From Paracyclopina nana (Eukaryota; Arthropoda; Copepoda; Cyclopoida; Cyclopettidae), in the NCBI GenBank assembly GCA_019096065.1, contig JAGUCH010000001.1, positions 14,508,001 to 14,572,000 on the forward strand: a DNA stretch of 64,000 nt. The letters run 5' to 3'. Positions within the stretch are counted from its first letter, which is position 1; every line of letters begins with the position of its first letter. The position numbers were made by a program, and so were the translations under genes. This document shows positions 1 through 9,600 of the stretch, one piece after another. The notes under the pieces are model-generated. The model searched no databases and had not been told where the DNA came from. It worked only from the letters and a program-made list of their open reading frames with translations.

Positions 1-553
1 TTCTTGAGCTAGTCGCGGCTTTTTTTCATTATGGGGCTCAGTAAATATTGGGCAGCCATTTCAATCTAGCTGAGATAAGGAGTTAGTAGACATGGCTGAC
101 TTTCATTAGACCTGAGTTCTTTTATTAGGAAATAAAGTTTTCGTTCCCTTCATGGCTAATCATTCGTAATCTCCGATCCCCAGAGAGAACAGAAAGCAAC
201 CCAAATCTTTGATGAGCAGGAGCTGTTGGATTTCTTTTTCCGTCTGAATGTAGTAGTTGCCTTGTAATATTTGCTTTTGTGCACTAGCAAATACAATTTG
301 GCTTTAGGGCAAAACTTGAATTCTGCTGGTCACATGGAAATTTCAATTGGATTTCAATCCAATTTCAAAATGGAAATTATATTCCGGAATTGAAGCTTTG
401 GAATCGCGAGTTTGCCGACTCGCGCGCATACCATACATAGAAAAGATAAATCTTGACTATGTGTGTAGGTTTTTAGAAAGCAAGCTTTCTTCCATTTCTT
501 CGAATTTTACCGGAAAATTGTGTATCAAACCAAGTGCATGTCAATTCAGAGTT
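1..553. other. Intergenic, no gene seen
   Basis: AT-rich sequence leading to the tRNA gene. The short reading frames here show no recognisable domain or codon pattern. I see no second tRNA, repeat or promoter motif that I can support. Confidence 0.5.
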
Positions 554-626
554 GCCGTGATAGCTCAGTTGGGAGAGCGTTAGACTGAAGATCTAAAGGT
601 CCCCGGTTCGATCCCGGGTCGCGGCA
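554..626 (+). tRNA. tRNA-Phe (anticodon GAA)
   Basis: A 73-nt cloverleaf. The acceptor stem GCCGTGA pairs with TCGCGGC (one U-G wobble) and is followed by discriminator A. The D-arm carries the internal A-box (TAGCTCAGTTGGG). The anticodon loop reads CTGAAGA, with GAA centred. The T-arm contains the B-box GGTTCGATCCC. No intron is present and CCA is not encoded, as expected for a nuclear eukaryotic gene. It decodes UUC/UUU and is transcribed by RNA polymerase III from its internal boxes; a T-run follows directly. No other tRNA lies nearby. Confidence 0.97.
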
Positions 627-2474
627 AGTTTTTAAATTGGCTTCATGTCCCATAATTTTGCACTTAATGAGCATCTGGTACCTACGCGACATCAACTTTT
701 TGGCACTGGTTGAGCGCCTTTCTTCGGACTTGTCCCATTTCAATTGCTTTCTTCTAGCTCCAATATCGTTTGAGATTTTGGCCAGATAGATATTCTTCTT
801 CCGATGAAAATCCAAAGGGGCTTCAGCCAACAGTGAAAACATAAATAAGGATTGAATTTCAATTGCCTCCTGCTAGCTATCTCTGACTTCGACGGTTTTA
901 TATCCCATGGCAAACAATAACAATTCGGAACGAGCAAAATGCTGCTGCCTTTTTATGACACACCACACACACATCTTCACAAAGTACCAAAGATAACCCA
1001 TTAGGGACCCCTAAACATCCCACCACTCCTGCTGACATCGGGAAGAAATCCCTTTGAATTTCGAAAATGTATGACTGCTTGCATGTAGGAACAGTGTGCA
1101 TTTTGCCAAATTTGTGTGCTAAACCTGTGCCTCCAACTCTGTCATTACTCTTGGGATGAAAATGATTGATGAGAGCTTTCTCGCGGCTTCTACGGTGGTG
1201 TCCCCCAATTCCTTATTCTTCTCGTCTTTCACACACATAAAGCAATCACAAAGATTTATGTAGAAAAGGCTTCTTCGATAAAAACCCAGAGAGATTCTAA
1301 TGATGCCAAAACCTTAAAAGTAGACATTTGTCAATAGATAAGAAGGAGAAGTTTGTGGTGGTCATCTCCTTCTTTCAGTCTGACGATGGGCGAGGGAGAC
1401 TCTAAGTGCGTTGACGTTTTTGACCCATTAATTCCCACTATGCTCCTTTTCGAGCCATTGAGCTTTTAGACAATGGAACCAGCCGACCTTGCCGCCGTAA
1501 TTATCTGACCCCGCCAGCAGCAAAGTTAAGCACTAAAAGAAAGCTGAATTAGTCTCGATAATCAATACATAAATCTTAATTGGTCCCTGCTTATCAGCTC
1601 ATAAACTCGCCTCATTTTCTACTCACTCTGTGGTATATGCAGTTTTTGTTTTGCAGTAACGCGCAAAAATCACAAAATGGTGCGCCTGGGTTATTGTGCT
1701 CTTTTTGTTCTTTGTTTGTGCGCTCGCGCGCGCGACATCATTTGTATATTTTCGGCAAATGGAGGAGATTTTTCTTCTGCTTTCCCATTTCGGGGCTGGC
1801 ACCTGAGAGGAATGCATAATTCCCTGCCCTTTTTTCTTCATTTTCAGCCAACCAACATGATTGCGCCATTATAACTTGATTGTGCGGCAACAGAGAGGTT
1901 GCGTGAAATGCACAATAATTGCGCTGTGCACTAACTTCTCCAATAAAGGGATTTCATCCCTTTTTTGCAACGTCACCACTTGACCTCGGCGAATGTATGA
2001 AAAGATGAACTTGTGGACAAAAGTTGCTGCTGACATGTGACAGACTGGAAAAATTCCAACTTTTAGAACATCGGTTCAATATGTCATCAAATCGATCATT
2101 TGTCGTTCCCTGTGTATTCTAGGTAGTTTGAGAATAAAGTATTTCATGCCGATCACGTAGCCCCCTTTTTACGACCGTCCATCGCGTTTCGCCAATAGCT
2201 CGGATCAGAATATCCACAAATTACATGGAAGGATTTTTCCCTCCAGGTTTCTGCTTTTTCACAGTAGCCAGCGGATGCAAACTGATCTCCAATGTCATTA
2301 GGGTATGGCTATGTTTATGCCATAAAGAATCTGGGAAACAAGCCCATTATGTGGCGAAATCAGCTCATAAAAGAAAGCTTTTGCCTCAATGTAAGATGCA
2401 ATAAGGATCCGTTTCCAATGATTATAGTACTACTATACCAACCAAACAATGGCCAGGGGTTTTAAGGACAAAAT
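627..2474. other. Intergenic, no gene seen
   Basis: Mostly AT-rich non-coding sequence between the tRNA and the BEL/Pao insertion, with a short alternating GC/CG tract near 1727. No frame here has a recognisable domain, and no splice-bounded exon stood out. Confidence 0.5.
629..633 (+). terminator. Pol III terminator of tRNA-Phe
   Basis: Run of five T residues starting three bases after the tRNA 3' end, the standard RNA polymerase III stop signal. Confidence 0.85.
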
Positions 2475-2478
2475 AACA
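2475..2478. repeat. Target-site duplication, left copy (AACA)
   Basis: AACA directly before the left LTR, matched by AACA at 16094-16097 directly after the right LTR. A fifth base does not match, so the duplication is 4 bp. Confidence 0.7.
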
Positions 2479-2963
2479 TGATATGTTCTGCAACCCAACG
2501 AGGCTTGAACCGGTGTTAGATGACAATGATCGCGATACGATGCGAAGACAAGTAGCAATGCTAACTAACCTAACTCTTACTTTCCAGCAAGGGGCAAGCT
2601 AACAAAGCAGGATGGCAGCCCAGGATAGGATTCAATCCAGGATGGCAATGCCAAAGACAAGACAAGCAAAGCTTGTGGAGAGGAAGGCCTCCTTTCTGGC
2701 CTAAATGGAGCAGCCTTCTTGCAATGGCAAGGAAGGATGCAAATGAGCAATGCTCAAGAAGTTCATCTCATATAACTGTAATGTAATAGCAAAATGGTGA
2801 CATAAAATATAGAGAATTGGCAGTAAACTTGGGTTTATTCAATGGCTTCTTGTTCAGTACTAAAGAAAACGCGGTGAGTTGGCACAAAAACAGCAGACTG
2901 AGCAGAGCAGGCGTAGTTGTCCATGAGCGGGAGAAACGGGGGCGGGCGGACCAGAACATAACA
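2479..2963 (-). repeat. BEL/Pao 3' LTR (left end), 485 bp
   Basis: Same 485 bp as 15609-16093; I found no difference reading the two copies side by side. In element orientation it starts TGTTATGTTCTGG and ends CAGAACATATCA. It contains AATAAA on the minus strand (2834-2839), a likely polyadenylation signal for the element transcript. It also holds three of the GCAWTGC palindromes (2553-2563, 2643-2653, 2744-2756). Confidence 0.97.
2834..2839 (-). promoter_or_regulatory. Polyadenylation signal in the 3' LTR
   Basis: AATAAA on the minus strand within the downstream LTR, lying after the candidate initiator at 2897-2901 in element order, as expected at the end of an R region. Confidence 0.5.
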
Positions 2964-2976
2964 GTTGTCCCCCCTT
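2964..2976 (-). promoter_or_regulatory. Polypurine tract of the BEL/Pao element
   Basis: On the minus strand AAGGGGGGACAAC ends exactly at the start of the 3' LTR. This is the usual position for plus-strand DNA priming. The same AAGGGGGGAC core precedes the 3' LTR of the small element at 22431. Confidence 0.85.
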
Positions 2977-2993
2977 GGACCACGCTGAGGTCT

Positions 2994-3330
2994 TCAAGGC
3001 CACTTGGCTGCGAAGGCCACATGGCGTGTGTCCAACACAAAACGGGTGGCATTTCCTTCTTGCACAAGCCGGTTGTAGGGCAGAAGGAGCACTCGATCTT
3101 CTTCGCGAGTGAGACGCAGCTGGAAGCCTTCGTGGAGCTGCAATCCTTTGATGTTGAGTAGGCTGCATAGGGCGGCCTCCTCCAGGAGGACCATCCAAGG
3201 CTTTCCTTGGGAGCCCTCATAGCTGTGATGCTCGGGGCGATGCCCTAGCTCTTGACAGAGCTCGCAGCGGGTCATGAGGAGCTCGCACACCATGACAGTG
3301 TGGTTCAAGACCCGCACAGCGGGTAAATGC
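2994..3330 (-). CDS. Accessory ORF2, last segment, zinc-knuckle-like
   Basis: Third segment, back in the frame of the first. It carries a second knuckle-like motif, C-x2-C-x4-H-x4-H (CELCQELGHRPEHH), and ends at a stop 18 bp before the polypurine tract. Because frames one and three agree, the two breaks compensate each other; the second break lies near 3310-3330. The open frame itself extends upstream to 3392 overlapping the middle segment. Confidence 0.5.
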
Positions 3331-4090
3331 AGCGCACTGGGCCTGCATTGCAGGCCCCAATCTCGTGATCGAAGGATCCACAGCGTCGACAAAAGTGGGG
3401 CGCAATGCGCCCCATGTGGAATACAATGTCAATGACGTCATTCCAATTGAGCTTGCCAGGGCTCCGCCGCACGATGGCGAGAAAGTCTTGCGCCAACTTC
3501 TTGGAAACCGCATGTAGGTCGAGCGCATAGCGCCGTGAACCCTTACGCAAGTAGGTGCGTGTCGCCACGATGCCATTGATGCAGGTGGCCCTGTTCTCCT
3601 GCAGCCACATCCAGAGGGCAACTTGCCCGTCCTCGCAATGCGAGGACGAAGTTGGCAACTCTTTCTTATTGAATGGTCGCATCTCTTCCTCCGTTTTTGC
3701 AAGTTGGCCAGAACTTCGCTTGTTCCTGACCCGATCCAGGTAGAAATGGATGTGACGCAATGCGTCAGCATCCAAGCCAAGTCCATGTCTCAGCATTCCT
3801 CTGACCGCGAGAGTGACGACCGAGGCCGCAGCGATGGCGTGATTGATCCACACATACATTTGCATTTGGGAGGACCATTTCTTGTATGAGACGCTGTAGT
3901 CATCGGCGTCCCTCTTGTATTGGAAGATCTTCCTTGGAGGTTCAACTTGAACCTTGGCTCCACCTCGGGAAGATGTCACCATGACCGGCACGGCCTCAGA
4001 GCCCAGTTTGTCAGCCATGAAGGTGACATTGGTCTTCATGGCCATGCGGAGAGACTCCTTCCTGTGGAAAGAGGGCAATGCCCACCAAAT
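3305..4090 (-). CDS. Accessory ORF2, middle segment in a shifted frame
   Basis: Open frame continuing ORF2 after a +1 frame change somewhere in about 4011-4090 (the open frame itself extends back to 4330, overlapping the first segment). It encodes a mixed globular region and ends with a zinc-knuckle-like motif, C-x2-C-x4-H-x4-C (CRRCGSFDHEIGAC), followed by further cysteines and a stop at 3305. A pyrimidine-rich CTCTTTCCACAG lies near the junction, so splicing is an alternative to a frameshift or an assembly error. Confidence 0.55.
   Translation of the reverse strand: MWWALPSFHRKESLRMAMKTNVTFMADKLGSEAVPVMVTSSRGGAKVQVEPPRKIFQYKRDADDYSVSYKKWSSQMQMYVWINHAIAAASVVTLAVRGMLRHGLGLDADALRHIHFYLDRVRNKRSSGQLAKTEEEMRPFNKKELPTSSSHCEDGQVALWMWLQENRATCINGIVATRTYLRKGSRRYALDLHAVSKKLAQDFLAIVRRSPGKLNWNDVIDIVFHMGRIAPHFCRRCGSFDHEIGACNAGPVRCIYPLCGS
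3339..3357. repeat. 19-bp perfect palindrome around GCATTGC
   Basis: GGGCCTGCATTGCAGGCCC, odd-length palindrome centred on 3348, inside the knuckle-encoding part of ORF2. Confidence 0.95.
3396..3414. repeat. 19-bp perfect palindrome around GCAATGC
   Basis: TGGGGCGCAATGCGCCCCA, centred on 3405, 57 bp from the previous long palindrome. The arms are unrelated in sequence but again fully complementary. Confidence 0.95.
3628..3648. repeat. 21-bp perfect palindrome, the longest seen
   Basis: Centred on 3638 with arms of ten bases (left arm CGTCCTCGCA). It lies in the ORF2 middle segment. Confidence 0.95.
3753..3767. repeat. 15-bp perfect palindrome
   Basis: TGACGCAATGCGTCA, centred on 3760; fourth member of the 3.3-3.8 kb cluster. 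Confidence 0.95.
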
Positions 4091-6356
4091 TGGCCTCGCA
4101 CTTGGCACGAATTTCGATGCCAATATCAGCATATCGCTTCTCCTCGCCAATATTGAAGCCAGTGACCCGAATGGAAGGCGACTCCAGAAGATCAATGATC
4201 TTCTTCGGGATTTTGGCACCACCAAAATATTGTTGCGAAGTGCCGCCATAGTTGCACTGAATGATGAGAAGCGTGCCAGTGAGGCTCCCCACTCCAAGCA
4301 GCGTGAAGCATCCTTCATTGGGCTTGCCATTGGTCGTCAACTTCTCCCTTTCCAGAGCTGGCACAGTCCAACTGTACATGTGACTAGTCATGGCCGTCCA
4401 GGCATCGATGTCGCTGAAGAAGGAGTACTTGTCCTCAAGCATTGCTTCCAAGGCGGGCCACTGGTCGTCTCTCTCAAGGACGAGGACATTCCTCTTGCCA
4501 CCAGATCCACGGCAATCAAAGGGCCCGGCCTTCAGTTTGATGGCCTCAATGGCCTCACGGAGGCTGAAGGTGGAGTAGCAATGCTCTCCTTTTTCACCCC
4601 GAACTTGTGCATCGTGAGGCCCTTCTGGCACACGATGGATGGCACAGTTGAGGGCGGGGCATTCTGCATTGCAGTGAGGATCTCGAAGCATTGCTTCCAC
4701 TCGAGGGCATGTAGGCTGAGGATCTCCTCCAGTTGGTGGTGGAGGCCGCAATGCGGGAGCACCAATGGCAGTGGTGCGAAGCGCTGCGATGAGCAGATCT
4801 GGCTCATGAAAAGGGTCGGCCATAATAGCCACAGATGGATTCTGGCTGAAGTGGTGCCAATAAAGAGTGAGCCACTCAGGAACCTCCTCACCCGCCATAG
4901 AGGGTGCCAGAGACAAAACTTGCCTCAAACATTCGTCCTCATTGGGGGGAATGCTTCTGAACATGCCCAAAACGATGATCTTGGCAAACCTTTTCCTGGC
5001 TTCCCAGACAACCTTCGCGGCCTCGAGCTGAGCTCCATCCAGAGGGCCCCTCTTCAACGGGTGCACGGGTGGGGTGGCAAAGATGCAGCTGAACTCGTAC
5101 CTCTCATAGACCTTGGCAGCCTTTGGATGGCAGACTTCCATCACCACTTCAGGTGGAGTGCCGGCCACAAGTGCCGCAATGCGGGTGTGGTCAGTCCGGG
5201 CTGCATAGGCGGGGTCAGCGATCCTGGAGGCGTGGTCCCTTGGGTCTTCCGGGTCGGGTGGCCCATAAGACCAGGAATGGGCTAGAAAGGCCACACTGGG
5301 GTCGCAATAATGCTTCAACAGCTGATCCCCGGCGAGTTGTTCCATTTCATCCTCAAAGACAAAAGTGGTAGCCTTCATGGCCATCCCAAGGACTCGTAGA
5401 TGGTCAGCGAGCATTGCTCTCCTCTCCTCGTGTTTTGAGGGTAGACCGAGTCCTGAAAACAAACGATGCAGATTATTTGGCCATACTTTTCCGGTTTCAT
5501 CTTTAACGATTGAAAAACCACGCTCCCAAGGGGAAAAAACCTCCCCAAAATCAACTTCCATCTCTTGATCGCCCGTTGAAGTTTCTTCCACCTCTTCGGG
5601 GATTTGTGGTCGACTGCCCAACCGAGAGAATACTGAGCTCCTGGCAACCTCTCTATCTCTCCTTGCATCTTCACGTCGATCACGTCTTGGTAAACGGGGT
5701 ATTTTGAAGGTGGAGAGGTTGGATCTTTCAAGCGGTGCTCTTCTTGAGGACGAAGACCTGGAGGTAGATGGCGTGGGAGAGGATCTCGACCTTCTTCCAT
5801 GACGCTCGCGATCACGTTGGTGATCGTCGCGCCGATGCGACGAGCTCCTGGAGGCGGGGGCGCTTTTGGTAGGAGAGTCAACTTTCTTCTGCTTCTCCCC
5901 CTCCTCCTCGTCCTCTTCAAGAAGCCCAAAATCGGCCTCACTGACCTCCGCGTGAAGGTTGAGCTCGTCTCCACTTTCGGACCCTAGTATACTTGTTGAT
6001 ATACTACCTTCATGGACCACGCTCGATGGTGAGCCGACTGACATTTCAGATGGGGTGTAACCAGGAGAAGATTGTTGAGGCTGCGGCTGATCAGTTTCCA
6101 TTTTTTCTTCTATTGTGGCCGGGGCAGTTGATGGGGAGGGAGTATGAGCAGCAATGCTAGACTCAATTTTACCTGTTGATCGGACAGCAATGCTGCCTCG
6201 GTGTTGACCGCAGAGATTGTCAAATTCTTCGATGACCGCTGCATTTTCTTTGCACTCGTTGACCTCAATCGACGGGCCTTGCACGGGAGGCTGGCCTTCA
6301 ACCTCCAGAGGGGTGGGGGACAGTATGGTCCCCCCAATTGGGACACTATTTTCCAT
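4011..6356 (-). CDS. BEL/Pao accessory ORF2, first segment (781 aa)
   Basis: I do not recognise this protein. It sits where an env gene would lie, yet shows no signal peptide and no membrane span, so it is not a typical envelope. Residues about 1-160 are acidic and S/P/E-rich. Residues about 165-245 are rich in RS/SR, RR and RD pairs like nuclear RS domains. Residues about 260-560 look globular. A cysteine-rich patch (about 565-600) follows. The last 150 residues weakly resemble a 3'-5' exonuclease (RNase D/WRN) fold, but with the usual acidic residues not clearly kept. The frame stops at 4011, while coding-like sequence continues in another frame; with two later segments the whole would reach almost to the polypurine tract. 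ATG at 6356 is the first in frame. Confidence is high that it is coding, low on function. Confidence 0.75.
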   Translation of the reverse strand: MENSVPIGGTILSPTPLEVEGQPPVQGPSIEVNECKENAAVIEEFDNLCGQHRGSIAVRSTGKIESSIAAHTPSPSTAPATIEEKMETDQPQPQQSSPGYTPSEMSVGSPSSVVHEGSISTSILGSESGDELNLHAEVSEADFGLLEEDEEEGEKQKKVDSPTKSAPASRSSSHRRDDHQRDRERHGRRSRSSPTPSTSRSSSSRRAPLERSNLSTFKIPRLPRRDRREDARRDREVARSSVFSRLGSRPQIPEEVEETSTGDQEMEVDFGEVFSPWERGFSIVKDETGKVWPNNLHRLFSGLGLPSKHEERRAMLADHLRVLGMAMKATTFVFEDEMEQLAGDQLLKHYCDPSVAFLAHSWSYGPPDPEDPRDHASRIADPAYAARTDHTRIAALVAGTPPEVVMEVCHPKAAKVYERYEFSCIFATPPVHPLKRGPLDGAQLEAAKVVWEARKRFAKIIVLGMFRSIPPNEDECLRQVLSLAPSMAGEEVPEWLTLYWHHFSQNPSVAIMADPFHEPDLLIAALRTTAIGAPALRPPPPTGGDPQPTCPRVEAMLRDPHCNAECPALNCAIHRVPEGPHDAQVRGEKGEHCYSTFSLREAIEAIKLKAGPFDCRGSGGKRNVLVLERDDQWPALEAMLEDKYSFFSDIDAWTAMTSHMYSWTVPALEREKLTTNGKPNEGCFTLLGVGSLTGTLLIIQCNYGGTSQQYFGGAKIPKKIIDLLESPSIRVTGFNIGEEKRYADIGIEIRAKCEANLVGIALFPQEGVSPHGHEDQCHLHG

Positions 6357-6643
6357 AAGGAATTCACTTTTCCGACGGTGGCAATTTGCTTTTGTTGATG
6401 AACAATGCGTGGTGAGAAACGGAAGTCAATAAACTGGTTTCTCATTTTTGCAACGCAAGAAAACTTTCCGCGGAAACCTCGCGCAACATCGCAATGCGAA
6501 ATCACGCAACATATAACAATAATTGAGCTGCTAATGAGAGCAGAGTCATGCGCAACTTATTTTATGAACGAGCAATGCATTTACATATTTTGACTAGAGT
6601 GTTGTGCGCAATGCGCACGATTTTTGTATTTTTGACGATTGGA
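6357..6643 (-). other. Spacer between polyprotein and second ORF
   Basis: About 287 bp with no convincing coding frame. It holds three copies of the GCAATGC core, one of them a perfect 15-bp palindrome at 6604-6618. How the downstream ORF is expressed is not visible; I found no strong splice acceptor just before its ATG. Confidence 0.5.
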
Positions 6644-9600
6644 TTAAACACTGCCTTTGGTGACAGTGCGATTGGAGAGTATGGGCGGCTGCACATCATA
6701 AGCGTCCTGTGTATTGTGAGAAGCCTGCATTGCAGCCATGTATCTCTCTAAACTTTCCCAATCCTTTTCGTCAGCCAAATGTGCTAAGTCGGGTGAAATT
6801 GATTCACCTACCTTGTTGTAGACCATTAACTCATCTGATTCTCTGAACACGTTGAGGGGAATGAGAAATTGCGCAGATTTTTCGTAATAAACTGGCTCGA
6901 CTTCTCCTGGCGGGACGATCTTGACAATGGCTCGTCTGCACTCTCCATCTTGATCGCGAATGGCCTTGTGTATAATCCCCAAAGGCCAGCAAAATCTCTT
7001 GTGGAATTGAGGCTTCTCCAACACGGCCACCACATCCCCCGTCTTCAAAGTTTTTCTATGGTGTTGCCAGATTGGCATCTTTTTCAATTGCTCCACCCAT
7101 TCAGTGGTCCAAAAATCCCATAGAGACTGCAATGCAGCCTCAATTGTGCGATACCTTGCCTCAAGGGTTTTGAGTTGCTCAGGGTCAATGACCGGAAGTA
7201 CTTCCCCTGGTGGTCCGCGTGTCAGAAAATGATTAGGGGTGAGAAAATAACCATCTAATTCTCCAATTGGCCTGCCATTGACGAAACCCTCAGATTTTAT
7301 TACAATGTAGCGAAAGTCTTCAAGATCAGTGACACGTCCAGAGAATTCCCGGTAGAGGGCTCTCTTGAAGATCCTTATGGCTGATTCAGCCAAACCATTG
7401 AAGTTGGGCGAGAAAGGAGGTGAAAGCGTCCATTGGACTACCCCGATTCTCCCCCCATATTGTCTTAATCTTTCCCAATCGATCACTTGCAATTTTTCCA
7501 GCAGCTCTTGGTAGCGGGGATTGGTTCTGATGGCTTCTCTGCAGCCCAAGAAGTTGCTTCCATTGTCACTTCTCAAGGTGTGAGGACATCCTCTTCTGGC
7601 GACAAACATCTCCAAGGCTCGCATCAAATTTTCAGTGGTCATATCGTAAAGCTCTTCGCAGTGAATTGCTTTCGAGTGTAGACAAATGAAGACCACCACG
7701 TACATGTTGTACTGCGAACGGTTGAACTGGGTTGCGAATGGACCACACATATCGAAGCTTGTAAATTTGAAGGGCAGAAATTCTGTCAAGGGCACCATGT
7801 GTGGGGGAAGTTGGCCCATATGAGGTGGCAATGCCACCAATTTGTGCCTCGCACATTTCGCACAGTTGTTCAGGATTTCAGTCATGATGCGCTTTGCGCC
7901 TGGAATACAATACTTCATTAGTGCTTCACTTACATAACGCAGCCTCCCCAATCCGTGCCCGAGCTTCTTATGGTAGTCTTCCAGAATCAACCTTCTCCCA
8001 GCACCTGGTACGATCAATTGTCTTCTTCCTATCCACTGAACTGGCGAGACATCGAGCCTTCCTTTGGTCCTCAGTTCTCCACCAGGGTAAAGTACAGGAT
8101 CCATGGGGGCGAGCCTACTTCCTTTTGGCCAGATAGCTCTCTCAAGAAAGTGATCAATCTCCTTCGAGTATTCCTTTTGCTGCAGCCAGGTAGCAATGCT
8201 AGCCTCTGCAAGATTGAGCTCTTCGGGTGTGAGGTCTTCGCCCTTTTCGTCCACGGGCTCTCTGTAGATCACGAACAAACCAAATCTTCTGGCATAGCAC
8301 AGTGCTCTGACTGCTCGAGTCCAGTTGCTAAAACGAGAGAGATCTACATGGCAATGCGCATTGCGCATGTTACCCCAGCTTGCTTTGATGGCTTCAGTGG
8401 GCTTCAGGTGTCTGGGAACCTCACACCCTCCCATTCTTTGAAATTGGTTGACCAAGACAATCTTTTTTATGACTTTCTTAGCACGCCTTGCACTCAGACC
8501 AGTCTTTTCATACTTTTCCAATGCCGCTCTCTCATCATCAGTTACTTCGGGAGTCCACTTTGGAAAATGCTCGTCACTTGCCCTCAGAAACCTTGGTCCA
8601 TGGATCCAGAGATCAGAATCTGCAAGATCAGCTACGCTGGTCCCTCTCGTGATTAAATCGGCCGAATTGACTTTTCCAGGAACATGATGCCACTTATAAT
8701 TGATGGTTTTTTCTACAATCAAGGTGACTCTCCTAGCTACATATTTTTTATACTTGCAGGCGGGCTTGGAGATCCATGTGAGAACGCATTGCGAGTCTGT
8801 CCATAGATGCACTTCATCAACCCTCTCCAGAGATCTGATCGCATCCACACAAAGATCAGAGCCCATAACACATCCATCAAGCTCAAGCTCTGGCATGGAG
8901 CGAGATTCAGTCAGATGAGTGATCTTAAGTCGCGATGCGAGCAAGGTGCAGTCATAGTTTCCTTCTTCATACTCCACACGAATATAAGCGCAAGCTCCCT
9001 TTGCCGCTTCGCTCGCATCAGAAAACACATGGAGGGAGATCCGCTTTGCGGGTTTGTGGCGCATTGCGCGAGGAATTCGAACTAATTCAATTTTTGAGAT
9101 TTCCTCCACATAGTGGCCCCATTCTTTGGTTATTAAATCAATCTCCTCTGAATCAACCATGTCAAATACGGTGTCCCAATCAACATCAAATACGGTACGA
9201 AGCGCCATTACTCTTTGTATGAGAAGTTTGCCCCGAAGAATGATTGGAGCCAGAAGCCCCAACGGGTCAAAGAGCCTTGGCACATATTGAGCCATGAGCC
9301 TCAGAGTCAGTGGCGCATTGCGCATGGTGTCATAACTCGGTGGCTGAAATATGATCTGATCTCCTTGGCAGTCCACATACATGCCTAAAGCCTTAGTGAC
9401 CTCAGCTTTCTCATCATTGACGGCAAATCCAGGAAGCTTGAGGGCATCATCAATCCCATCCAGAACTGAGGCAACATTGCTGCCCCATTTCCTGAATGGC
9501 ATCCCACCTGACTCCCCTAAATCAAGAATCTGCTTCACAGTCTCTCGTCCTTCGGCCACGTCCTCCACTGAGGCAAAAACGTCATCAACGTAGAGGCTGT

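Noticed and set aside
3954-5285. 443-codon open frame on the plus strand opposite ORF2
   Set aside because: It mirrors the GC-rich coding strand of ORF2, has no recognisable domain and lies on the opposite strand to the element; treated as a shadow.
2994-6356. ORF2 as a retroviral-type envelope gene
   Set aside because: Position fits, but there is no signal peptide, no transmembrane span and no glycoprotein-like cysteine pattern; RS and zinc-knuckle features point elsewhere.
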